A stretch of 64,000 nucleotides of DNA from Luxibacter massiliensis. GTDB taxonomy: Bacteria; Bacillota; Clostridia; Lachnospirales; Lachnospiraceae. Below, one piece after another: positions 26,555 through 35,075 of this stretch. Both the position numbers and the translations under genes were made by a program. The stretch is taken from NCBI RefSeq assembly GCF_900604355.1, contig NZ_UWOE01000001.1, forward strand, positions 1,798,001 through 1,862,000. Reading direction: 5' to 3'. Under the pieces are notes generated by a model. It ran no database searches, was not told the DNA's origin, and saw only the letters and a list, made by a program, of their open reading frames with translations. Each line of letters begins with the position of its first letter. Position 1 is the first letter of the stretch.

Positions 26555-28981
26555 CTAAGTTATACCACGTTTAAAATGCCCTCTGGTAAATTCCATGCCA
26601 TAGTCTTGCCCGCCAGTGCCACCTTTGCCTTCCCACATATTCTCATATAGAGCGAGGATACGGCCTGCCTCCTGCCTGTCCTCCACAGTCAGATGGATCC
26701 TGAACCCTGCCGGCGTAAGTCCTGTCAAAGCCTCCCTCTCATCCAGAAGGAATAAAGGTACTGTATTATATACGACATTATAGCAAAAGCTGCAGTAACT
26801 GCGTACAGGAAAAGTTTTTTGGTACCTGTCCTGTATCTCTGTCACTTTCGTTTTTCCCCGGCATCCCTCTGTTGTTTTTACAATGCACTGTGCAGACACC
26901 ATCACAGGCTGCCTGCCGTAAACCGTCAGCTCTGCACAGCTGATATCCAGATTTCCAAGCTCCTGCATATTCAGCTCCGCAGGAGCTGTAAAAGCTGTGA
27001 TCCCCTGCCCAAGCCAGAACTGTTTGGCATATTTATTAAATACATATAGATTATGGTCCAATATGAGTTTCTTGTCAAACCGATGTTTTGTCAAAAAATG
27101 TAGGCTTTCATAATTTCTAACCAACGCCCCATCCAATCCAAAGTCCAGAAGGGCCTGGTACTGCGCAGAAAAATAAGATACTGCATCCTGCCTGAAAATA
27201 TGGGGCATGGCCAAAAAAATTTCTTTGCCCTGGCCGCGCAGTTCCCTGCATATGTGCCTGAGGCTTTTATCTGAAAGGAAATTCTCAGTCATACTGCTGT
27301 CCACATACACTCTCCTGACTGCAGGAAATTTGCCGGCCTCCAGAAGCTGGTCCATGGTTTCCGCAAGGACAGAAAGATAGGCCGGGCCCTCTGCACGGCT
27401 TATGCCTGGGATGACCCCTGGTGAGAATATCTTTTCCCCTTCAGGCATGGCTCCCTTTTCCCTTCTGAACTGTGCCTGTATTTTCTCGGACAAACGTACC
27501 AGTGCAAGCCGCCTCATCTCATTCACCTGCTGCATAGGGAGAAACCCCTTTCCCACTGCCACAATCTCTAAATCACAAAATGTAAAATCTGTATTTCCAG
27601 TTTTCATGAGCCCACGGCGGATACTCTCCTCATCCAGGGGCCTGTTTTTCGCCTGCTGTACTTCCCCTGCAGTGACAGACACAGACACTGTATCCGTACT
27701 GACAGACAGGCTGGCCGGTTCTCCCACTGCCATAGTAAACCTGCCGGTTATAGGCTCCTGGATTGGTTTGCCGAGAAGCCTTTTTTCTATATAGTCTAAC
27801 AAATACTGGCTGCGGATGCGGAAAAGGACACTGCCCTTTTTTAATATCTTCCCTTTGGGGAGGAGTATCCTCACCTGGCTGCCTGACGGCACGCCCTTTC
27901 CAAAAGTATAATTGTCCCTGGACTGATCTTTTGAACCGGGAAGGGCCAGGTTTATTACATCCCCTTTGTGAATCTCCTTAAGGGCCATGCCTGTCATTTC
28001 ACGGCCATTTTGGGAGAGCACTTTTATAAGGGCCGTCCCGGCATGTCCTGGCTGTTTTAAAGATATCATATCCGGCCCGTTATGCTGTAGGTAGTACCCG
28101 CTGCTAAACCCGCCGCGGTTGTAAATATCCATCAGCATCTCCCTGTCCTGCCTATCTACATAAAAAGATTCTTTTGTTCCATTCACGTACAGATCTGTAT
28201 ATTTCCGGTACATATATGTGACAAGGGCCACATATTCTGGCTTCTTCATGCGTCCCTCAATCTTGAATGAGTCAATCCCAGCCTCAGCCATCTCAGGTAT
28301 GATATCCAGCGTACAAATATCCTTCAGGCTCATTAAGTAGGATGTCCTGCCTCCCGCCTTAAAGGGCAGACGGCATGTCTGGGCACACTGGCCTCTGTTC
28401 CCGCTCCTGCCGCCGATTAAGCTGCTCATCAGACACTGTCCAGAATAACAATAGCAAAGCGCCCCATGGACGAAGCATTCAACTTCCAGTCCTGTATTCT
28501 CTGAGATCTCACGGACCTCCCCCAGGGAAAGCTCTCTGGCCGGCACCACCCTCTCGACGCCCTGCTGCTCCAAAAACTCAGCTCCTACTGCATTTGTGAT
28601 TGTCATCTGGGTACTGGCATGTAGGGAAAGTCCTGGGAAATGCTTCCTGATATAGGCAAGTACACCTATATCCTGCACAATGGCGGCATCCAGGCCCTGC
28701 CGGTATAAAGGTTCCAGATATCCATAAAGCATATCCAGCTCCCTGTCTTTTAAAAGTGTGTTTACTGTCAGATAAAACCTCCTGCCGTGCAGGTGGGCAT
28801 AATCAATTGCCTCCAGGAGCTGACCTTCTGTAAAATTATCTGCAAAGGCCCTCGCACCAAAATAAGGGCCGCCTGCATACACTGCATCCGCCCCTGCTGC
28901 AATGGCTGCCTTAAAGCTCTCATATGAACCCGCCGGCGCCAATATTTCTATTTTCCTTTTTCCTGCCTTACCCCTAATCAA
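26555..28981 (-). CDS. U32-family protein with DUF3656 (RlhA-like)
   Basis: A member of the U32 family, now linked to prephenate-dependent hydroxylation of RNA rather than to proteolysis; RlhA of E. coli acts on 23S rRNA C2501. The 808 residues have a TIM-barrel N-terminal part (EILAPAGSYESFKAAIAAGADAV, shortened, then ECFVHGALCYCYSGQC with Fe-S cluster Cys) and a DUF3656-like C-terminal region that is longer than RlhA. The start is TTG at 28981 with GGAGGAG 7 bp before it. Which RNA is modified is not known. Confidence 0.85.
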   Translation of the reverse strand: MIRGKAGKRKIEILAPAGSYESFKAAIAAGADAVYAGGPYFGARAFADNFTEGQLLEAIDYAHLHGRRFYLTVNTLLKDRELDMLYGYLEPLYRQGLDAAIVQDIGVLAYIRKHFPGLSLHASTQMTITNAVGAEFLEQQGVERVVPARELSLGEVREISENTGLEVECFVHGALCYCYSGQCLMSSLIGGRSGNRGQCAQTCRLPFKAGGRTSYLMSLKDICTLDIIPEMAEAGIDSFKIEGRMKKPEYVALVTYMYRKYTDLYVNGTKESFYVDRQDREMLMDIYNRGGFSSGYYLQHNGPDMISLKQPGHAGTALIKVLSQNGREMTGMALKEIHKGDVINLALPGSKDQSRDNYTFGKGVPSGSQVRILLPKGKILKKGSVLFRIRSQYLLDYIEKRLLGKPIQEPITGRFTMAVGEPASLSVSTDTVSVSVTAGEVQQAKNRPLDEESIRRGLMKTGNTDFTFCDLEIVAVGKGFLPMQQVNEMRRLALVRLSEKIQAQFRREKGAMPEGEKIFSPGVIPGISRAEGPAYLSVLAETMDQLLEAGKFPAVRRVYVDSSMTENFLSDKSLRHICRELRGQGKEIFLAMPHIFRQDAVSYFSAQYQALLDFGLDGALVRNYESLHFLTKHRFDKKLILDHNLYVFNKYAKQFWLGQGITAFTAPAELNMQELGNLDISCAELTVYGRQPVMVSAQCIVKTTEGCRGKTKVTEIQDRYQKTFPVRSYCSFCYNVVYNTVPLFLLDEREALTGLTPAGFRIHLTVEDRQEAGRILALYENMWEGKGGTGGQDYGMEFTRGHFKRGIT

Positions 28982-29029
28982 CCTTGCTCCTCCATACGTC
29001 TCTTAAAGCCGGCGCCAAAGCGCATCTGC

Positions 29030-29190
29030 AGGCCCTATGTTGCTGCCTGCAATACAGTCAAGCCTATCCCTCCCCTTATCCTGTATGAAAAATTATTCTG
29101 CTGCAACCCGGCTGCCACCACATAAAGCACATTACAGCACAGGGGCCATAAGGCCTCTCTATGCTATAAAGCTGTCTGCAGGCAGCGCGT
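29030..29190 (-). ncRNA. Candidate structured RNA after zapA, possibly 6S RNA
   Basis: The 211-bp gap between zapA and the U32 gene contains perfect 10-bp arms GCTGCCTGCA (29042-29051) and TGCAGGCAGC (29177-29186) that would close a 145-nt structure. Inside, CCTGT/ACAGG and GCTG/CAGC can pair further, leaving an asymmetric internal loop. An alternative 6-bp hairpin with TGCAGG/CCTGCA near 29030 competes with the closing stem. The place and strand resemble zapA-ssrS of gamma-proteobacteria. No protein-coding frame is convincing. The size fits 6S RNA, but the central-bubble sequence was not verified. Confidence 0.35.
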
Positions 29191-29192
29191 CC

Positions 29193-29603
29193 TTACTTTC
29201 TGCGATTCTTCATCTCAGTCTCCAGTTTTACAATCTGCATCTGAAGATCGTTATTCTCTTCCTTCATCTTCGCCAGTTCTTTCTCTGCATTCTCCAGCTT
29301 AATCTGCACAGATATCAGCTCGTGCTTCAGATCATACATCTCTTTATCTTTCAGTTCGATATCATTTTCCAGGGAATCACCCTGTTTTTTTGCCTTAAAA
29401 TAGTCGTCTGCAATGTTCAGAGCAAGGAGCACATTACGGGTATCGGCACTCTGTTTTCGGTACCCTTCACTGTTGGTACATTCTGTAATTTTATGGTTCA
29501 GATAGGAAGAAACTTTTTGAAGATACTCTTCACCCTCAAATCCGCTCAGTGTATAGACTTTTCCTCCGATTAAAACTTCCGTGAAATGTTTTGCTGAACT
29601 CAT
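29193..29603 (-). CDS. zapA: Cell division protein ZapA
   Basis: Promotes bundling of FtsZ at the division site. The 136 residues have the ZapA head domain (TEVLIGGKVYTLSGFEG, then YRKQSADTRNVLLALNIADDYF, shortened) and a C-terminal coiled coil from about residue 75 to 132 with regular Glu/Lys heptads. It is longer than many ZapA proteins because of this tail. It lies between ruvB and the U32 gene on the same strand, with the structured region at 29030-29190 directly after it. Confidence 0.87.
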   Translation of the reverse strand: MSSAKHFTEVLIGGKVYTLSGFEGEEYLQKVSSYLNHKITECTNSEGYRKQSADTRNVLLALNIADDYFKAKKQGDSLENDIELKDKEMYDLKHELISVQIKLENAEKELAKMKEENNDLQMQIVKLETEMKNRRK

Positions 29604-29668
29604 AGCATCCTCCTCGCGTTTCTTACCTGTTATTATAAACTATATGAAATCAAAAACCAACTATTTTT

Positions 29669-30670
29669 TCAAGTAATTTCCCTAGGGATTCCCAGATGTC
29701 CATAGGCAAGCTCTGTGGCGATCCGGCCTCTGGGGGTTCTCTGGATAAAGCCGCTTTTCAAGAGATATGGCTCATAGACATCTTCCAGTGTACCTGCATC
29801 CTCAGAGACAGAGGCAGCCAGCGTATCAAGGCCCACAGGGCCTCCCTGGAACTTTTGGATCATTGTGAGCAAAATATTTCTGTCTATATGGTCCAGTCCA
29901 TATCTGTCCACATCCAGTAAATCCAGCGCATAATTTGCAACAGCCTCTGAAATCACCCCGTCATATTTGACCTGTGCAAAGTCCCGGACTCTCTTCAACA
30001 GCCGGTTTGCAAGCCTGGGAGTACCCCTGGAACGCTTTGCAAGCTCTAAGGCTCCTCTTTCGTCTATCTCTACCCCCAGGACTGCGGCAGAACGCAGAAT
30101 AATGGTTTTTAATTCATGCTCTGTATAAAACTCCAGATGGTTCACCACGCCGAATCTGTCACGCAGGGGGGCTGTCAGCATCCCTGCGCGGGTGGTTGCG
30201 CCCACCAGGGTAAATTTAGGCAGGTCCAGGCGTATAGACCGGGCCGTGGCCCCTTTACCGATCATAATGTCAATGGCGTAATCCTCCATGGCCGGATACA
30301 GGACCTCCTCCACCTGCCGGTTGAGGCGGTGTATTTCATCTACAAATAAAACATCATTTTCCTGCAGGTTATTCAGAATCGCAGCCATCTCTCCTGGTTT
30401 TTCTATGGCCGGCCCAGAGGTAATCTTTATATTCACCCCCATCTCATTTGCAATGATCCCAGCCAGGGTTGTCTTGCCAAGTCCAGGAGGGCCGTAAAAC
30501 AACACATGGTCCAGGGCTTCCTGCCGCTCTTTCGCAGCCCTGATATATATATGGAGTGTCTCCTTTGCCTTTTCCTGGCCAATATAATCTTCCAGAAACT
30601 GAGGCCTCAAACTGCTCTCGATCTTCACATCTTCTTCTAAATTTTCTGTAGTTATAATTCGCTTTCCCAT
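29669..30670 (-). CDS. ruvB: Holliday junction branch migration DNA helicase RuvB
   Basis: The AAA+ motor that drives branch migration together with RuvA. The 333 residues show Walker A GPPGLGKTT, Walker B VDEIHRLNR, sensor 1 GATTRAG and the C-terminal winged helix with GLDTLAAS and RTPRGRIA. Length matches the family. It starts 17 bp after ruvA and forms an operon with it. RecU at 2.4 kb is the resolvase likely to work with this complex. Confidence 0.97.
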   Translation of the reverse strand: MGKRIITTENLEEDVKIESSLRPQFLEDYIGQEKAKETLHIYIRAAKERQEALDHVLFYGPPGLGKTTLAGIIANEMGVNIKITSGPAIEKPGEMAAILNNLQENDVLFVDEIHRLNRQVEEVLYPAMEDYAIDIMIGKGATARSIRLDLPKFTLVGATTRAGMLTAPLRDRFGVVNHLEFYTEHELKTIILRSAAVLGVEIDERGALELAKRSRGTPRLANRLLKRVRDFAQVKYDGVISEAVANYALDLLDVDRYGLDHIDRNILLTMIQKFQGGPVGLDTLAASVSEDAGTLEDVYEPYLLKSGFIQRTPRGRIATELAYGHLGIPREIT

Positions 30671-30687
30671 ATGTCCCCTCTATACTG

Positions 30688-31293
30688 CTAAAGCATCTTT
30701 TTGAGCGCTTCTTTCAATACATCCTCGACTGTAGGATTCTCAAGGCTTACCTGCTTTACGGCCCGCAGGCTGTCGGCGCTGGAATACCCCAGCGCCGTCA
30801 ATGCCTGTACTGCCTCAGACTGAACGCTTCCAGACAGCTCATAGGCCGGTTCATCAGCGCCGCCCCCGGATACCCTGTGCAGGGCATCTTCAATATCCAG
30901 CTTATCCTTCAGTTCAATGATCAGCTTTTCTGCCGTTTTCTTACCAATCCCGGGAGATGCGCTGATAGCTTTCACATCGCCCGACAGCACTGCAAACCTA
31001 AGCTCATCCGGAGTAAGCTGGGATAAAATACTGAGGCCTCCTTTGGGCCCAATCCCACTGACCCCTATCACAAGCTTAAAAACTTCCAGGTCATCCCGTG
31101 TCAGGAAGCCAAACAGCTGCATGGCGTCCTCGCGGACATTCAAATATGTATGTATTTTAACTTCATTTCCCGGCTGGGGAAGAAGGCTCATTGCCTGGCC
31201 TGGCATATAAATACCATACCCTACTCCCCCCACATCTATAATCACCTTTTCCTTTTCAATATAGGCCAGTTCACCTCGAACATATGAAATCAT
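30688..31293 (-). CDS. ruvA: Holliday junction branch migration protein RuvA
   Basis: Binds four-way junctions as a tetramer and loads RuvB. The 201 residues begin MISYVRGELAYIEKEKV and carry the OB domain, two helix-hairpin-helix motifs (VSGIGPKGGLSIL and SPGIGKKTAEKLI) and the C-terminal RuvB-binding domain with AVQALTALGYS. The ATG at 31293 follows GGGGGATAGG; the frame extends five codons further without a ribosome site. RuvC is not adjacent, as is usual in Firmicutes. Confidence 0.96.
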   Translation of the reverse strand: MISYVRGELAYIEKEKVIIDVGGVGYGIYMPGQAMSLLPQPGNEVKIHTYLNVREDAMQLFGFLTRDDLEVFKLVIGVSGIGPKGGLSILSQLTPDELRFAVLSGDVKAISASPGIGKKTAEKLIIELKDKLDIEDALHRVSGGGADEPAYELSGSVQSEAVQALTALGYSSADSLRAVKQVSLENPTVEDVLKEALKKML

Positions 31294-31319
31294 ACCTATC
31301 CCCCACAATCCTTTTTATT

Positions 31320-31377
31320 CCCGCGGCAACGAGCCAGGCTGACATGCTCACATGGCCAATTAATGGCTGCCGCCAGC
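31320..31377 (-). repeat. Dispersed imperfect palindrome, copy B (inverted)
   Basis: Inverted relative to copies A, C and D and the most diverged. It reads CCCGCGGCAACGAGCCAGG on plus, equivalent to the right end of copy D, then GACATG and CATGGCC around the centre and ATGGCTGCCGCC at the far end. It lies between ruvA and the Gx transporter gene. Directly next to it, AAGGCCCC (31382-31389) and GGGGCCTT (31433-31440) form an outer pair with two direct TGCCTGCATGG copies inside. Confidence 0.65.
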
Positions 31378-31445
31378 GTCTAAGGCCCCGCTGCCTGCAT
31401 GGCCGCCCTTTTGATGCCCCGTATGCCTGCATGGGGCCTTTTCCT

Positions 31446-31943
31446 TCAACTTTTTAACGGAAGGTTTTGGACCCTCTTTAAAACCTCAGCCGATACCACC
31501 CCAATTAATATGCCTGTCACCACCCCTGCAACTAAAAGCACGGGAAAATAATAGCCAATCTTTATTGTTTTTGTGACCGCCATAGCCATAAGCAGCTGTC
31601 CCATATTGTGAAAAACTCCGCCTGCCATACTAACCCCTATGACACTAAAAGAATCTGTCTTTCTTAAAAGTCCCATAGCTGCCAGGCTTAAAATCCCGCC
31701 TGCCAGGCTGTACAGAATGCTGAACATGCTGCCAAATATAAAACCGGACAGCACAACCCTGACTGCCGAGAGAAGAAATGCGTCTTTAACCCCGCACCTA
31801 TAAAGCATGATTACAACTAGCAAATTGGCAAGTCCCAGTTTAATGCCCGGCACCCCGAGCTGAATCGGAATCAGCATCTCCACATAGCTGAAAATAAGAG
31901 CCAGTGCCGTAAATACTCCAAAATATGCTGCTCTGCCCTTCAC
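31446..31943 (-). CDS. Gx-transporter family membrane protein
   Basis: A 165-residue membrane protein of the Gx transporter (HepS1-like) group, resembling S-components of ECF-type transporters; the substrate is unknown. It has about five hydrophobic segments, with ELGVPGIKLGLANLLVVIMLY-like core (QLGVPGIKLGLAN) at about residues 30-50. The start is taken as GTG at 31943 because AAGGAGG lies 5-6 bp before it; a GTG nine codons upstream has no such site. It lies 29 bp after the NusG-domain-II gene, and both neighbour apbE and rnf, suggesting a redox or quinone link. Confidence 0.78.
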   Translation of the reverse strand: MKGRAAYFGVFTALALIFSYVEMLIPIQLGVPGIKLGLANLLVVIMLYRCGVKDAFLLSAVRVVLSGFIFGSMFSILYSLAGGILSLAAMGLLRKTDSFSVIGVSMAGGVFHNMGQLLMAMAVTKTIKIGYYFPVLLVAGVVTGILIGVVSAEVLKRVQNLPLKS

Positions 31944-31972
31944 AGAACCCTCCTTTTTAACTCCGCCCACTG

Positions 31973-32329
31973 TTATCCGCTCACGGCATCCAATGAAGCT
32001 TCATTTTCACTATCTATTGTCACCACCACACGGTTTGGGAGGCAGATAATACTCTCCCCATTTTTGGATATAGGCTTTTGGTGGACACATATCTGGTCAG
32101 GGCAGCCAGCCGTCTTCATAGATGCCTTGCCATCCCGGATTTCCAATATATTTGTCCCTTTTATATCCACAGTCTGGTCCGCTGACAAATCATAATTCCC
32201 CCACGCCCTGCCATCTACACTGATCTTTACAGTTCCTCCGCTTTCCTTGCCCGCAATAAAAATATATACGGTTCCCAACAGCGCAATTGCCAGAAAAAAG
32301 CCTAATAAAACAAAATCATTTTTCCTCAT
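31973..32329 (-). CDS. NusG-domain-II containing extracytoplasmic protein
   Basis: A 118-residue protein with one N-terminal membrane anchor (about residues 7-26) and a NusG domain II-like fold outside the membrane (VKISVDGRAWGNYDLSADQT, shortened). The conserved Cys pair in GCPDQICVHQ and the ICLPNRVVVTI segment are typical of the family. Its function is unknown; the Cys pair could bind a cofactor or metal. It is divergent from apbE and cotranscribed with the Gx transporter. Confidence 0.82.
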   Translation of the reverse strand: MRKNDFVLLGFFLAIALLGTVYIFIAGKESGGTVKISVDGRAWGNYDLSADQTVDIKGTNILEIRDGKASMKTAGCPDQICVHQKPISKNGESIICLPNRVVVTIDSENEASLDAVSG

Positions 32330-32387
32330 ACAGTCCTCCAGCCATTATCATAGCATACAGGCCTTTAGAATGCAATCACATGTTCGA

Positions 32388-32416
32388 TTGTAATTTAGGC
32401 TGAAAGTGTTTATAAT
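32388..32416 (+). promoter_or_regulatory. Sigma-A promoter of apbE
   Basis: TTGTAA (32388-32393) and TATAAT (32411-32416) are 17 bp apart. The start would fall near 32423, leaving an untranslated leader of about 80 nt before the apbE ATG. Confidence 0.75.
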
Positions 32417-32502
32417 AATTCAAAACATTATATTTCTTGAACTCCTAACGTTCAATAAATATACGGCTGAATATAGGCATTACATAAAGAAAGGGTTACA
32501 TT

Positions 32503-33474
32503 ATGAAACATACTCTTTTATATATCCTGTTATCTGCGCTTTTCTTACTCAGCGGCTGCAGCGCCTCTTCTGCTCAATCTGAAGAACCTCTGAAAATGAC
32601 AGATATGTATTTTGACACAGTAGTTACAATCGAAATATGGGGAACCACTGACGAAACCTTATTGACCCAGTGTAAAGACCTGTGTGAATATTATGAACAG
32701 CTCCTAAGCAGAACTGTGGAAACAAGCGATGTGGCAAAAATCAATACAGCAGGCGGGAATCCTGTCACCGTCTCCTGGGAAACAGCGGCGCTGATTGAGA
32801 AATCACTGGAATATAGCAGGCTTACAGACGGACTTTTTGACATTACAATCGCACCCCTGACAGAATTGTGGGATATCAGCCATAACCCAGGGAATATACC
32901 CGATGAGAGCGCCATCTCTGAGGCGGTCAGCCATGTAGGATATGAGAATATCCTGGTAAAAGGAAATTCAATCCAGCTTAAGGATCCCCAGGCCTCCATT
33001 GACCTTGGCGGAATCGCGAAAGGGTACATTGCCGATAAGCTGAAAGAGTTTCTGGAGAAAGAAGGGGTCAGCCACGGCCTGATTAATCTGGGCGGGAATG
33101 TGCTTGCCATAGGCGGAAAGATGAACGGAGAAGATTTCCACATAGGGATCCAAATGCCTTTTGAAGAAAGAAATATGGTCATAACAGATGTAGATATCCG
33201 CGGCAAGTCTGTAGTATCTTCTGGAACCTACGAGAGATATTTTGAAAAGGACGGGCATATTTACCACCACATCCTGAACCCTGAGACAGGGTACCCTTAT
33301 GAAAGCAATATCTTACAGGTCACTATTATCTCAGATTCTTCTACAGACGGGGATGCACTGAGCACTTCCTGCTTCGCACTGGGACTGGAGGAGGGCAGCC
33401 GCCTGATAGAATCTCTCGACCATGTGCAGGCTATTTATGTTACAGATGATTTTGAGCTTCACTATGTAGGGTAA
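32503..33474 (+). CDS. apbE: FAD:protein FMN transferase (lipoprotein)
   Basis: Transfers FMN from FAD onto Thr of target proteins outside the membrane, such as RnfG and RnfD, both encoded 2 kb away. The 323 residues start with a lipoprotein signal ending in the lipobox LSGC (Cys about residue 19). The core has MDTVVTIE-like YFDTVVTIEIWG, SIDLGGIAKGYIAD and the HHILNPETGYPYES metal-binding segment. It is divergently transcribed between the NusG-domain gene and the rnf operon. The ribosome site is GAAAGGG. The flavinylation motifs in RnfG and RnfD support the role. Confidence 0.93.
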   Translation: MKHTLLYILLSALFLLSGCSASSAQSEEPLKMTDMYFDTVVTIEIWGTTDETLLTQCKDLCEYYEQLLSRTVETSDVAKINTAGGNPVTVSWETAALIEKSLEYSRLTDGLFDITIAPLTELWDISHNPGNIPDESAISEAVSHVGYENILVKGNSIQLKDPQASIDLGGIAKGYIADKLKEFLEKEGVSHGLINLGGNVLAIGGKMNGEDFHIGIQMPFEERNMVITDVDIRGKSVVSSGTYERYFEKDGHIYHHILNPETGYPYESNILQVTIISDSSTDGDALSTSCFALGLEEGSRLIESLDHVQAIYVTDDFELHYVG

Positions 33475-33546
33475 GCCAATTCCCCCAATGCAAACAGGAC
33501 GTCAAACTGGCAGCTATGGGGCCATCAGTGTATTTTATCATACCCC

Positions 33547-33600
33547 CGCATTAGCCGCCAAATGGCCATGTAAACCTGTCCCCTTGGCCCTTTGCCCACA
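33547..33600 (+). repeat. Dispersed imperfect palindrome, copy C
   Basis: A diverged copy of the 57-bp palindrome in the gap between the convergent ends of apbE and rnfB. It reads AGCCGCCAAATGGCCATGTA at the left and CCTTGGCCCTTTGCCCAC at the right. The GCCAA/TTGGC pair is kept, the outer CGCGG arm is degraded. The flank GAAATAA after it matches the GAATAA that follows copies A and D. Confidence 0.7.
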
Positions 33601-33605
33601 GAAAT

Positions 33606-33644
33606 AAACCGGAGCAGACACAAATCTATTGGCTGCCCCGGTTT
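33606..33644 (-). terminator. Probable rnf operon terminator
   Basis: The arms AAACCGGAGCAG (33606-33617) and CTGCCCCGGTTT (33633-33644) pair over 12 positions with one mismatch. It lies 19 bp after the rnfB stop. The T tract is short on both sides (TTTATTTC on minus), so it may act for both rnfB and apbE. Confidence 0.65.
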
Positions 33645-33662
33645 AGCTTTCTATATTCTTTT

Positions 33663-34475
33663 TTATTCTACTGGTATTTCCCTAGGTATAATAATCTTCC
33701 TCGGGCACTTCTTTGCACATATCCCACAGTTCGTACATTTGGAAGCATCAATATGGGCCAGGCTGTTTGTCACTGTCACAGCCTTCGCCTCGCAGTTTTT
33801 CTCACACAGCCTGCAGCCGATACAGCCCACCAGACAGACATCCATGAGGGCCTTGCCCTTATCATTGGAATTACACTGTACAAACGTTTTCTGGTTATAT
33901 GGCACCATTTCAATCAAATGTTTTGGACATGCTGCGATACATTTTCCGCAGGCCTTACATTTTTCCTTGTCCACAACGGCGATTCCATCCAAAATATGTA
34001 TTGCGTCAAAAGGGCACGCCTTTACACAAGTACCGAAACCCATGCACCCATATGAACAGCCTTTGGGGCCTGCATCCTGCATCATGCTTGCCATAACACA
34101 ATCCTCGATCCCATAATATTCATATTGGTCCTGGGCCTTCTCGCAGGTCCCACCACACTTCACAAATGCAGTCTGGCGTACTTGCTCCCCAGCCGAAATT
34201 CCCATAATCTCACCGATCTGAGCTGCGACAGGGGCTCCTCCCACGGGGCAGGCCCCTACCTCTGCGCTTCCCTCCACAATGGCCGCTGCAAGGCCTGAAC
34301 ATCCTGCGTAGCCGCAGCCGCCGCAGTTATTTCCCGGAAGGACGCCAAGGATAGCCTCCTCCCTCTCATCTACCTCCACGGCAAACTTCTTTCCAGATAT
34401 CCCAAGGAAGATACCGATGAATAATCCAGTTCCGCCGACGATTGCCGCAGCTATTAAAATTGCTGATATACTCAT
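33663..34475 (-). CDS. rnfB: Rnf complex subunit B
   Basis: The iron-sulfur electron-entry subunit of the ferredoxin:NAD oxidoreductase, an ion-pumping membrane complex. The 270 residues have an N-terminal membrane segment (about 5-27), the four-Cys motif with NCGGCGYAGCSGLA, and further clusters in the C-terminal half (CVKACPFDAIHI, CKACGKCIAACP, CIGCRLCEKNC, CTNCGICAKKCP). It is last in the C-D-G-E-A-B order common in Clostridia and is 12 bp after rnfA. Confidence 0.95.
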   Translation of the reverse strand: MSISAILIAAAIVGGTGLFIGIFLGISGKKFAVEVDEREEAILGVLPGNNCGGCGYAGCSGLAAAIVEGSAEVGACPVGGAPVAAQIGEIMGISAGEQVRQTAFVKCGGTCEKAQDQYEYYGIEDCVMASMMQDAGPKGCSYGCMGFGTCVKACPFDAIHILDGIAVVDKEKCKACGKCIAACPKHLIEMVPYNQKTFVQCNSNDKGKALMDVCLVGCIGCRLCEKNCEAKAVTVTNSLAHIDASKCTNCGICAKKCPRKIIIPREIPVE

Positions 34476-34487
34476 GTCTCTTTCCTC

Positions 34488-35063
34488 CTAAATCAATCCT
34501 GAAAATCCGAAAAATGCAATTGCCATTAACCCAGCTGTAACCAGGACAATAGGTGTTCCTTTGAAAGACTCTGTCACATCGTTATACTCGATCTTTTCCC
34601 GGATGCCGGCCATCAAGACAATCGCCACCAAGAATCCAGATGCTGTGGCAATGCCATTTACCACACCCTCCAGAATATTATAAGACTTCTGGACATTGGT
34701 CAGCGCCACGCCAAGCACAGCACAGTTTGTTGTGATCAGCGGCAGATACACCCCTAGGGCATTATACAAAGGAGGCATGGCTTTCTTTAGGAACATCTCC
34801 ACAAACTGTACAAGGGCAGCAATGACAAGAATAAATACAATTGTCTGTAAATATTCAAACCCCGCAGGCACCAGGATAAATTGGTAAATCAGGCTTGTGA
34901 CAAGAGAAGCTATCGTAATGACAAATACAACAGCGCCGCCCATGCCCCCGGCCGTCTTAACATTTTTAGACACGCCGAGAAACGGGCAGATTCCCAAGAA
35001 CTGGCTCAGCACGACGTTGTTTACAAAGGCAGAGCCTACTGCAATTAAAAATAATTCTTTCAT
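34488..35063 (-). CDS. rnfA: Rnf complex subunit A
   Basis: An integral membrane subunit of Rnf, 191 residues and about six membrane segments. The motif FVNNVVLSQFLGICPFLGVS is shortened here; the Cys in LGICPFLG and one in TTNCAVLG belong to the pair that forms an Fe-S site within the membrane together with RnfE. It is homologous to RnfE in overall fold but inverted in topology. It is 12 bp after rnfE. Confidence 0.95.
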   Translation of the reverse strand: MKELFLIAVGSAFVNNVVLSQFLGICPFLGVSKNVKTAGGMGGAVVFVITIASLVTSLIYQFILVPAGFEYLQTIVFILVIAALVQFVEMFLKKAMPPLYNALGVYLPLITTNCAVLGVALTNVQKSYNILEGVVNGIATASGFLVAIVLMAGIREKIEYNDVTESFKGTPIVLVTAGLMAIAFFGFSGLI

Positions 35064-35075
35064 CCCGCTCTCCTC

